A stretch of DNA of 6,945 bases from Oscillospiraceae bacterium (GTDB lineage: Bacteria > Bacillota_A > Clostridia > Oscillospirales > Oscillospiraceae): contig JAEDOK010000089.1 of NCBI GenBank assembly GCA_016302005.1, positions 1 through 6,945 of the forward strand, given 5' to 3'. Below, one piece after another: positions 1 to 6,049 of this stretch (within the stretch, counting starts at the first letter, position 1; every line of letters begins with the position of its first letter). The position numbers and the translations under genes were made by a program. Under the pieces are notes generated by a model. It did not search any database, was not told where the DNA came from, and saw only the letters and a list, made by a program, of their open reading frames with translations.

Positions 1-313
1 CGGCTTCGGCGGCTCCGACGAGACGATCAAGGGCGAATTCTCCGCCAACGGCGTGAACAATCCGCTCTCTCACACGCGCGGCGCGATCTCCATGGCGCGA
101 AACGGCCTCAGCATGGACAGCGCAAGCTCGCAGTTCTTCATCGTCCATCAGGATTCGACCTTCCTTGACGGGCAGTATGCCTGCTTCGGCTATGTCACGG
201 ACGGCATGGACGTCGTGGATGCCATCTGCCGCGACGCAAAGCCGACGGACAACAACGGCACGATCCCGGCAGCGGAGCAGCCCGTCATCACGGAAGTCCG
301 GGTGATCGACTGA
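1..313 (+). CDS. Cyclophilin-type peptidyl-prolyl cis-trans isomerase, 3' part only
   Basis: The gene runs off the left edge; the first full codon is at base 2 and 103 residues plus the TGA stop are visible. The residues match the C-terminal two-thirds of a bacterial cyclophilin, an enzyme that catalyses cis-trans isomerisation of Xaa-Pro bonds to help protein folding. Recognisable family motifs are [13 protein letters not shown] near the visible start, then [19 protein letters not shown] (core of the active-site barrel) and [12 protein letters not shown]. The residue before LDGQ is Phe where human cyclophilin A has Trp121; many bacterial cyclophilins share this, and in known cases it weakens cyclosporin binding. 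No membrane segment or signal is seen in this part, but the N-terminus is missing, so the cellular location cannot be judged. The stop overlaps the topB start by one base (TGATG), suggesting co-transcription and translational coupling. The family call is very secure; which paralogue (ppiA/ppiB) is not. Confidence 0.95.
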   Translation, partial: GFGGSDETIKGEFSANGVNNPLSHTRGAISMARNGLSMDSASSQFFIVHQDSTFLDGQYACFGYVTDGMDVVDAICRDAKPTDNNGTIPAAEQPVITEVRVID

Positions 314-2484
314 TGGCAAAGACGCTGGTTCTGGCGGAGAAGCCCTCCGTCGGGCGGGAGCTTGCACGCGTGCTCGGCTGCAAGCGCGGTGGCGAGGGCT
401 ATCTGGAGGGCGACCGCTATGTCGTCACCTGGGCGCTCGGTCATCTTGTGACGCTTGCCGACCCGGACGTTTACGAGAAGAAGTGGGAAAAGTGGGACAT
501 GGAGGACCTGCCCATGCTCCCGCAGAATATGAAGCTGGTCGTCATTCCGCAGACGGCAAAGCAGTTTCGCGTCGTGCAGAGCCTGATGAAGCGCGGGGAC
601 ATTAACGAGCTGGTCATCGCCACCGACGCCGGGCGCGAGGGCGAGCTGGTCGCGCGGTGGATCATGGCGAAGGCGGGCTGGAAAAAGCCGACCAAGCGCC
701 TGTGGATCTCGTCGCAGACCGACCGCGCCATCAAGGAGGGCTTTGCCAGGCTCCGTCCCGCAAGCGAGTATGACAACCTCTTCCGCTCGGCGCAGGCGAG
801 AAGCGAGGCCGACTGGCTGGTGGGCCTGAACGTCACCCGCGCCCTGACCTGCCGCCACAACGCGCAGCTCTCTGCCGGACGCGTGCAGACGCCGACGCTG
901 GCGCTCATCGTCCAGCGCGAGCGCGAGATCCGGAACTTCGTCCCCAAGGATTTTTGGGGCGTGCGCCTCAAGGCGGGCGGCTTTTCTGCAACGTGGCGCG
1001 ACAAAAACAACAACGCCCGCACCTTCGACAAGGCGCTGGCGGAGAAAATCGCCGACGCGTGCCGGAACGGTGAGGCGGTTTTGACGCAGGTGCGCAAAAT
1101 GCGCCGCATGACGCCGCCGCCCGCGGCCTACGACCTGACGGAGCTGCAGCGCGACGCGAACAAAAAGTTCGCCTACTCCGCGAAGGAGACGCTGAACCTC
1201 ATGCAGTCGCTTTACGAGCAGCACAAGCTGCTGACCTATCCGCGCACGGATTCGCGCTATATCTCCGACGATGTCGTGCCGACCCTGCCGGAGCGCCTGC
1301 GGGCGGTCATGGTCGAGCCGTATAAGCCCTTCGCGCAGGAGCTTATGCGCAGCCGTCCGCTCAAGACGAAGTACCTTGTCAACAACGCCAAGGTCACCGA
1401 CCACCATGCCATCATCCCGACCGAGGAATCGCCCGATCTGTGGCAGCTTTCCGGGCCGGAGCGCAACATCTATGACCTCGTCGTGCGCCGTTTTCTGGCG
1501 GTTTTGATGCCGCCGCAGGAATATGAGGAGGTCGAGCTGACGCTCACCGTCGCAGGCAACACCTTCACGGCAAAGGGCAAGATCATCCAAAACATGGGCT
1601 GGCGCGCGGTCTATGACAGGAGCTTTTCCCTCGACGAGGACGAGGAGGACACGCAGTCCCTCCCGCCCGTCACGCAGGGGCAGAGGCTGCGTGTCAGCTC
1701 CGTGCAGGTGACGAGCGGCAAGACGCCGCCTCCGCCGCGCTACACCGAGGCGACCCTGCTCACCGCGATGGAGCATCCGCAGGCGCAGGTCGAAGACAAG
1801 AATCTGCGCAAAATTTTAGAGGAGACGAGCGGCCTCGGCACGCCCGCGACCCGCGCGGACATCATCGAAAAGCTGTTTTCCGCCTTTTACATCGAGCGGC
1901 GCGGCAAGGAGCTGGTTCCGACCTCAAAGGGAATGCAGCTCGTCGAGCTGGCGCCTGCCGACCTGCGCTCGGCTGCCCTGACTGCGCAATGGGAGGACAG
2001 GCTGGCACGGATCGCCAAGGGTCTGGAGCGCGACACGAAATTTGTCGAGGAGATGCGCGATTACGCGACAAAACTGGTCGCCGCCGTCAAGGCGAGCGAC
2101 GCAAAATACACCCACGACAACCAGACGCGCAAGACCTGCCCCGACTGCGGGAAATTCCTCCTGCTCGTCAAGGGCAAGCGCGGCGAAATGCTCGTCTGCC
2201 CCGACCGCGAGTGCGGCTACCGCAAGAGCGTCACGCAGGTGACGAATGCGCGCTGCCCGAACTGCTTCAAAAAGATGGAGCTGCGCGGCGAGGGCGAAAA
2301 CCAGATGTTCGCCTGCGTCTGCGGCTACCGCGAGAAGCTCTCGGCGTTCAAGGAGCGCAGGGAGAGCGCCGGGGCGGGCAAGCGCGACGTGGCGAAATTC
2401 ATGCAGAATCAGAAAGAGGAAAAGCCCATCAACACCGGCATGGCCGACGCCCTCGCCAAATGGCTGGAAAGCCAGAAGAAATAA
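313..2484 (+). CDS. topB: DNA topoisomerase III (type IA topoisomerase)
   Basis: Complete 723-residue type IA topoisomerase, which cuts one DNA strand through a 5'-phosphotyrosine link and passes another strand; TopB enzymes mainly decatenate DNA in replication and recombination. The N-terminal TOPRIM domain (about residues 1-150) shows LVLAEKPSVGRELA with Glu9, and the metal-binding DAGREGE at 105-111. SAGRVQTPTLALIV lies at 187-200. The catalytic tyrosine is Tyr309 in LLTYPRTDSRYIS. SGLGTPATRADIIE (506-519) is a further conserved type IA motif. The C-terminus carries two zinc-ribbon-like units: Cys609, Cys612, Cys629, Cys634, and then Cys648, Cys651, Cys668, Cys670; the last pair is CxC. 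The tail (about 680-723) is charged. The length is normal for the family and the frame is intact. The ATG at 313 overlaps the upstream TGA, with a modest GGTGAT Shine-Dalgarno at 301-306, so translation is probably coupled to the isomerase gene. The last 42 codons recur downstream at 5681-5809. Confidence 0.97.
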   Translation: MAKTLVLAEKPSVGRELARVLGCKRGGEGYLEGDRYVVTWALGHLVTLADPDVYEKKWEKWDMEDLPMLPQNMKLVVIPQTAKQFRVVQSLMKRGDINELVIATDAGREGELVARWIMAKAGWKKPTKRLWISSQTDRAIKEGFARLRPASEYDNLFRSAQARSEADWLVGLNVTRALTCRHNAQLSAGRVQTPTLALIVQREREIRNFVPKDFWGVRLKAGGFSATWRDKNNNARTFDKALAEKIADACRNGEAVLTQVRKMRRMTPPPAAYDLTELQRDANKKFAYSAKETLNLMQSLYEQHKLLTYPRTDSRYISDDVVPTLPERLRAVMVEPYKPFAQELMRSRPLKTKYLVNNAKVTDHHAIIPTEESPDLWQLSGPERNIYDLVVRRFLAVLMPPQEYEEVELTLTVAGNTFTAKGKIIQNMGWRAVYDRSFSLDEDEEDTQSLPPVTQGQRLRVSSVQVTSGKTPPPPRYTEATLLTAMEHPQAQVEDKNLRKILEETSGLGTPATRADIIEKLFSAFYIERRGKELVPTSKGMQLVELAPADLRSAALTAQWEDRLARIAKGLERDTKFVEEMRDYATKLVAAVKASDAKYTHDNQTRKTCPDCGKFLLLVKGKRGEMLVCPDRECGYRKSVTQVTNARCPNCFKKMELRGEGENQMFACVCGYREKLSAFKERRESAGAGKRDVAKFMQNQKEEKPINTGMADALAKWLESQKK
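2356..2484 (+). repeat. Left copy of a 129-bp direct repeat (topB 3' end)
   Basis: Bases 2356-2484, codons 682-723 of topB plus its stop, recur in the same orientation at 5681-5809 with a constant offset of 3325 and no gaps. I count six mismatches (at 2399, 2419, 2428, 2432, 2442 and 2474), so 123 of 129 bases agree. Clear similarity stops exactly after the TAA on the right side. The two copies bracket the LRR-SLH gene. Confidence 0.95.
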
Positions 2485-2514
2485 GCAGGAATCCGACAAA
2501 ACGGAAAACTTCGG

Positions 2515-2561
2515 AAAACACCGTGCTGCCCCGACGATTGCGGGGGCAATGCGGTGTTTTT
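2515..2561 (+). terminator. Rho-independent terminator after topB
   Basis: The left arm AAAACACCG...TGCCCC (2515-2532) pairs with GGGGCA...CGGTGTTTTT (about 2542-2561). The arms match except for a three-base centre that allows two G-T wobbles and one mismatch; the loop is about 9-10 bases and a run of five T follows. It lies 30 bases after the topB stop, so it should end the isomerase-topB transcript before the next promoter. Confidence 0.88.
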
Positions 2562-2571
2562 CGCGTCTGCC

Positions 2572-2616
2572 CGTATTGACATACGCAGAAGGTACGAATA
2601 TAATGTATTTGATACG
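2572..2616 (+). promoter_or_regulatory. Possible operator pair around the LRR-SLH promoter
   Basis: Two similar small palindromes overlap the promoter. CGTAT-TGAC-ATACG (2572-2585) covers the -35 box, and GTAT-TTG-ATAC (2605-2615, with a further G at 2616) covers the predicted start site. Their centres are about 31.5 bases apart, which is three turns of B-DNA, so one regulator could bind both on the same face of the helix. The palindromes are visible; that they are operators is inference, and such short repeats can arise by chance. Confidence 0.35.
2576..2604 (+). promoter_or_regulatory. Perfect-consensus sigma-A/sigma-70 promoter for the LRR-SLH gene
   Basis: TTGACA at 2576-2581 and TATAAT at 2599-2604 are both exact consensus hexamers separated by the ideal 17 bases. 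Transcription should start near 2611, giving a leader of about 47 bases before the TTG start codon. It follows directly after the topB terminator, so the downstream gene is its own transcription unit. An exact consensus promoter implies strong basal initiation unless repressed. Confidence 0.9.
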
Positions 2617-2641
2617 TGTAGAATTCTGCGAATATCATCAG

Positions 2642-2649
2642 AAAGGAAG
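2642..2649 (+). promoter_or_regulatory. Ribosome binding site that fixes the TTG start of the LRR-SLH gene
   Basis: The purine-rich AAAGGAAG at 2642-2649 ends eight bases before TTG at 2658. Upstream in this frame there is a TAG at 2619-2621 and no ATG, GTG or other TTG between it and 2658. The codons right after the TTG give a textbook signal peptide, so the rare TTG start is well supported. Confidence 0.8.
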
Positions 2650-2657
2650 ATATCGTT

Positions 2658-5627
2658 TTGAAAAAACGTATATGCAGCCTGCTATTGGTCATTGCGCTTT
2701 TGCTGTCCGTTTTGCCGACGGCCGCAGCAGCAGAGGATTACCGCCTGTTGTACTCCAAAGTGGCGGCTGGCGGGGGAGAAGTGCAGATAGAGATTACGGG
2801 CTATACCGGGACGCTGCCGGAAAAGCTTGTGATCCCCGAACAGATCGAAGGACTTCCGGTGCGTTCGATTTCGCACCTTGCCTTTCAGAATGCACCGATC
2901 CGTGAGGTCGTTTTGCCCGGTTCGATCGAGAAGCTGAACACGCGTGCGTTTGCGGGGAACAAAACGCTGGAAGCCGTTACGTTCCAAGAGGGCACAAGGG
3001 TGGTCTCGCAGGCGTTTGCGAATTGCTCAAACTTGAAAAGCGTGACGCTTCCCTCGACGCTGCGTGAGCTTGGCTCCGAGACGTTTTGCTATACCGCGCT
3101 GGAAAACGTTCAGTTTCCGGCGGGGCTGAAGGTCATCGGCGAAAAGTGCTTCCAGTTCAGCAAGCTGCGCTCCATCGCCCTGCCGGAAGGAATAGAGCGA
3201 ATTGAGGATTGTGCTTTTTGGGGCAACAAGGCGCAAGGGAGACTGATCATTCCGGCGAGCGTGCAGTATTTGAGGGGGAGCTGTTTCACCGACAACAGTA
3301 TTTCCGATGCGGTGATCCTGTCTGAAACGGTGGAGATCGACGGATTGCCCTTTGGCGGGCGCACCGTTGTTTATGCGCATGAGAGCGTTTTGGAAAGCTG
3401 GATCTATGCCGGCTTTCCGAACAACCATTGGATCTCGTTTGAAGAGCTGCCCTACGACGTGCTGACGCAGCCCGTCTATACCGAGGGTGCGATACAGTAT
3501 ACCACGGTGGACGGACAGGCGTATGTGATCTCCTGCAATGCCGCCGGAGATCTGACCGTGCCTGACACGCTGGGAGGCTGCCCGGTCAAGGCACTTCTGC
3601 CGAGCGCGTTTTTCAGGGCGAGCAAGTTGACGCATCTCGTGCTGCCTGACTCGATCGAGGAGATCGGAAAACGGTGCTTCTACAATTGCTCTATGACGCT
3701 GGAACGCCTGCCGAGGAATCTGAAAAAGATCGGCTTCGCGGCGTTTTACACGGAAAACGAGATGACGCTGCTGGACGGAACGTTCCCGGAGGGGATCACG
3801 GTGCTGCCGAAGGAGGCGTTCCACGGCATGCGGATGGAGAACATCGTCCTTCCTGCCGGACTGGAGCGGCTGGAGGAGAACTCCCTCTCCGAAACGTGGG
3901 CGAAGTCGATCACCTTCCTCGGCGGCGTGAAGTATGTCGAAGGCTTTGCTCTGTACGGGCTGAATGTAAAAGAGATCGTGTTTCCCGAGGGACTGGAAAG
4001 ACTCGACGGCTGGGCGTTGGCGTACGCGGATCGCCTGGAGAAGCTGACCCTTCCGAGAACGCTTCAGGAGCTGGGCGATGATCTTTTCGGCTATACCCCG
4101 CCGAAAAACCTGACCGTATACGGCTACTCCGATACGCCGGCGTTGGATTATTGCCTGAATGCGGGGATTCGGTTCGTGGACATTGAGACCGGCGAGACTG
4201 CGGCGAAGATCTATGAGACGGAGGTCGACGGTGTCAAATACCGCGTGAATCCTACGAGAAAATGTGCGTCAATTATCGGTTGCGTCCCGGAGAAGTTGGA
4301 TTCGCTCCTGGTGCTGCCGGAAACGGTGGATGGCTGCTCCGTTACGAGGATCGAAAGCTGGGGCTTGTCCGGAATTACCTGCCGTGGGATCGTCCTGCCG
4401 GATACGCTCACTTTTATTGCCGATCTGGCGATCACTTACGCAAATCCTAATTTGCCGCCGCTTTTCCTCTCTATGCCGGATAACGAGGTCTATATCTATA
4501 GGGGCTTTTATGACGCCAACGTGAGCTATTTCTTTTTGCCGGAGGGTTTCTCTCTTGCGGATGAATGCGTCAAGAATGCCACGGAGATCCTGCCGTCTAT
4601 GTGCATCGGCTTTGAAAAGCATACGGCTATCGTGCCGCAAGAACGCCTGATCACCATTGACACGCACGTGGACAGCCAGCATTTTCTGTCGCCGGGCGGT
4701 GTATTCCGCCTGGACGGCGAAGAACTGACGGCGATCTATCTGGTGAACATTGCCGAACTGACAGATACCTTCCGAATGGTTTCTTCCGTTGGCGGGATCC
4801 CGGTCACCAGAATCGAGGCGACCTGTACGTCGTACAACAGTACGACCATTCTCGGCGACTATGTTCGGATCGTAGAGGACGGTGCGTTTGCGGACGATGG
4901 TGCGGCGTATATCAACAACCTTTATCTGCCGCCGTGCATCGAGTATCTACCGCCGAACCTCCTGCACCGTCCGGAAATCACGACGATCTACGGAACGACC
5001 GGGACTTATGCCGAAAAATACGCAAAGGAGCATGGGTGCAGATTCCTGGATATGCAAAAAACGCCCTTCCGCGACGTACCGGAGAGCGCCTGGTATTTCC
5101 CCTATGTGCGTGAGGTCTATTGGTATCATATTATGAACGGCACGGGCACGAATACCTTTGAACCGCAAGCTACCACGACGCGTGCCATGGTTGTGCAGGT
5201 GCTGTACAATATGAGCGGGGGCGGAGAACGCGGATTCAAGGTCTTTCAGGATGTCAGCGAGAGCGATTGGTTTTTTGACGCCGTCTGCTGGGCGCGAATC
5301 CATGGAGTATGCAACGGCACGAGCGAAACCACCTTCTCGCCGAACGATCCTGTGACGCGGGAACAGCTTGCCGCCTTCCTCTATCGGTATGCCAAGCTCT
5401 GCGGCTTAGAGTGTAAGCCGACCGGAGACCTTTCCGCCTATAAAGACAGAAATCAGATCTCTTCCTATGCGTACGATGCGATCTCATGGGCGGTTGGCGC
5501 CGGGATCATCAACGGAACGAGCGCAACGACGATCGAACCGCAGAGCTACGCAACACGCGCGGAGATTGCGACAATGATTTGCCGCCTGCTGGATTTTGCA
5601 GCGCAGAGTGACCAGACCGCCGAATAA
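2658..5627 (+). CDS. Secreted BspA-type leucine-rich-repeat protein with three C-terminal SLH domains
   Basis: A 989-residue predicted cell-surface protein. Residues 1-25 are a signal peptide: MKKR, a hydrophobic core, then PTAAAA with likely cleavage before Glu26. Residues about 27-800 are LRR_5/BspA-type repeats (units such as VVLPGSIEKLNTRAFAGN, LPEGIERIEDCAF, FPEGLERLDGWAL). They fall into three modules. Each opens with a strand ending in a 'G.PV..I' turn (near 65-71, 307-313 and 559-565) and closes with a 'YG...A..Y....G..F' cap (about 237-262, 486-508 and 777-797). Three SLH domains follow: about 804-852 (TRAM 841-844), 863-913 (TREQ from 900) and 925-981 (TRAE 966-969). SLH domains bind secondary wall polymer, so the protein is expected to be anchored non-covalently on the wall with the LRR part exposed. 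Related BspA proteins bind host matrix or other bacteria; the ligand here is unknown. The mature part has 24 cysteines. It is a single-gene transcription unit, less GC-rich than topB, and bracketed by duplicated topB ends. Confidence 0.93.
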   Translation: MKKRICSLLLVIALLLSVLPTAAAAEDYRLLYSKVAAGGGEVQIEITGYTGTLPEKLVIPEQIEGLPVRSISHLAFQNAPIREVVLPGSIEKLNTRAFAGNKTLEAVTFQEGTRVVSQAFANCSNLKSVTLPSTLRELGSETFCYTALENVQFPAGLKVIGEKCFQFSKLRSIALPEGIERIEDCAFWGNKAQGRLIIPASVQYLRGSCFTDNSISDAVILSETVEIDGLPFGGRTVVYAHESVLESWIYAGFPNNHWISFEELPYDVLTQPVYTEGAIQYTTVDGQAYVISCNAAGDLTVPDTLGGCPVKALLPSAFFRASKLTHLVLPDSIEEIGKRCFYNCSMTLERLPRNLKKIGFAAFYTENEMTLLDGTFPEGITVLPKEAFHGMRMENIVLPAGLERLEENSLSETWAKSITFLGGVKYVEGFALYGLNVKEIVFPEGLERLDGWALAYADRLEKLTLPRTLQELGDDLFGYTPPKNLTVYGYSDTPALDYCLNAGIRFVDIETGETAAKIYETEVDGVKYRVNPTRKCASIIGCVPEKLDSLLVLPETVDGCSVTRIESWGLSGITCRGIVLPDTLTFIADLAITYANPNLPPLFLSMPDNEVYIYRGFYDANVSYFFLPEGFSLADECVKNATEILPSMCIGFEKHTAIVPQERLITIDTHVDSQHFLSPGGVFRLDGEELTAIYLVNIAELTDTFRMVSSVGGIPVTRIEATCTSYNSTTILGDYVRIVEDGAFADDGAAYINNLYLPPCIEYLPPNLLHRPEITTIYGTTGTYAEKYAKEHGCRFLDMQKTPFRDVPESAWYFPYVREVYWYHIMNGTGTNTFEPQATTTRAMVVQVLYNMSGGGERGFKVFQDVSESDWFFDAVCWARIHGVCNGTSETTFSPNDPVTREQLAAFLYRYAKLCGLECKPTGDLSAYKDRNQISSYAYDAISWAVGAGIINGTSATTIEPQSYATRAEIATMICRLLDFAAQSDQTAE

Positions 5628-5680
5628 TGCAAAGGAAGCTCTGAACAAACCGACTGCCGCAAGAGGCTTTCAGCGAAAAC

Positions 5681-5809
5681 CGCAGGGAGAGCGCCGGGGC
5701 GGGCAAGCGCGACGTGGCGAAATCCATGCAGAATCAGAAAGAGAAAAAGCCCGTCAGCACCGGCATAGCCGACGCCCTCGCCAAATGGCTGGAAAGCCGG
5801 AAGAAATAA
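5681..5809 (+). pseudogene. topB 3'-end remnant (right copy of the direct repeat)
   Basis: This stretch repeats codons 682-723 and the TAA stop of topB with six base changes and no gaps. Read in the topB frame it gives RRESAGAGKRDVAK and ends in WLESRKK. All six changes are transitions and all alter the residue (Phe to Ser, Glu to Lys, Ile to Val, Asn to Ser, Met to Ile, Gln to Arg). Similarity may reach back to 5666: there the codons give AFSEN-RRES against AFKE-RRES in topB, with one extra codon. The frame opens after a TGA at 5642-5644, has no ATG, GTG or TTG start, and carries no catalytic part, so it is a non-coding fragment. A terminator begins directly after its stop codon. Confidence 0.9.
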
Positions 5810-5846
5810 AAAAACCTCTCTGCGAGCCGCTCGCAGAGAGGTTTTT
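5810..5846. terminator. Strong, symmetrical rho-independent terminator
   Basis: CCTCTCTGCGAG (5815-5826), loop CCG, CTCGCAGAGAGG (5830-5841) form a perfect 12-bp stem. It is flanked by AAAAA (5810-5814) and TTTTT (5842-5846), so the pairing reaches 17 bp and the element can work in both directions. On the plus strand it ends transcription from the LRR-SLH gene, 183 bases after that gene's stop. Since it abuts the stop codon of the topB remnant, it may be the original topB terminator. Confidence 0.95.
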
Positions 5847-5905
5847 GCGATGCTGGCAGGCACCTACAGTCAAAACACACAGTCGCTTTTTGTGCATTCT
5901 GCCCA

Positions 5906-5933
5906 TTGACAGAACTTTTTCCCATGTTATACT
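5906..5933 (+). promoter_or_regulatory. Sigma-A/sigma-70 promoter for the small SLH gene
   Basis: TTGACA at 5906-5911 and TATACT at 5928-5933 (one change from consensus) are 16 bases apart. The predicted start is near 5940, leaving an AT-rich leader of about 110 bases. TATACT-AAA-AGTATA (5928-5942) is a perfect 6-bp inverted repeat covering the -10 box and the approach to the start site. It may be a binding site or simply a by-product of the -10 sequence. Confidence 0.8.
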
Positions 5934-5975
5934 AAAAGTATAAACGAACATTAAATAAAACCTTAAAACCGCTTT

Positions 5976-6032
5976 AGGAGGTGGTGTAAACTGACAAATT
6001 CAAGCTCCTGCGACGTACCAAGGAAAAAATAG
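5976..6032 (+). other. Leader with a strong orphan Shine-Dalgarno and a possible 13-codon CTG-started peptide
   Basis: AGGAGGTGG (5976-5984) is a near-perfect Shine-Dalgarno, better than the one in front of the annotated gene, but no ATG or usable GTG/TTG follows it; the overlapping GTG GTG runs straight into TAA (5987-5989). Nine bases after AGGAGG, CTG at 5991 would open a 13-codon frame (MTNSSSCDVPRKK if CTG is read as Met) ending at TAG 6030-6032, 17 bases before the ATG of the SLH gene. It could be a leader peptide, or the remains of a lost start. CTG starts are rare, so this stays speculative. Confidence 0.3.
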
Positions 6033-6049
6033 TAGAAAGGATTTCAGAA

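Noticed and set aside
190..1776. Long open frame of 528 codons on the minus strand inside topB
   Set aside because: It is antisense to the intact, motif-rich topB. Its translation is Arg/Leu-rich low-complexity protein typical of the reverse strand of GC-rich coding DNA, and it has no recognisable domain.
1989..2905. Overlapping plus-strand frames at the topB end and into the LRR gene (1989-2579, 2246-2905)
   Set aside because: They are out of frame with two well-supported genes, run through a terminator and promoter, and give Arg/Ala-rich protein with no family resemblance.
3027..3824. Minus-strand open frame of 265 codons inside the LRR-SLH gene
   Set aside because: It lies wholly antisense to the LRR repeats and its Arg/Gln/His-rich translation has no domain or signal; it is a shadow of the repeats.
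5628..5680. Possible mobile-element end beside the topB remnant
   Set aside because: I found no convincing matching inverted repeat on the other side of the LRR gene, no target-site duplication and no transposase fragment; the topB repeat explains the boundary better.
5847..5905. Search for a small RNA or riboswitch between the terminator and the SLH promoter
   Set aside because: Only a weak short CACA/TGTG pairing was seen, with no stable stem, conserved core or terminator of its own.
5596..5943. Plus-strand open frame of 115 codons spanning the topB remnant
   Set aside because: It reads the remnant in a different frame from topB, passes through the 5810-5846 terminator and into the next promoter, and its start lies inside the LRR-SLH gene. 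It is not a credible gene.
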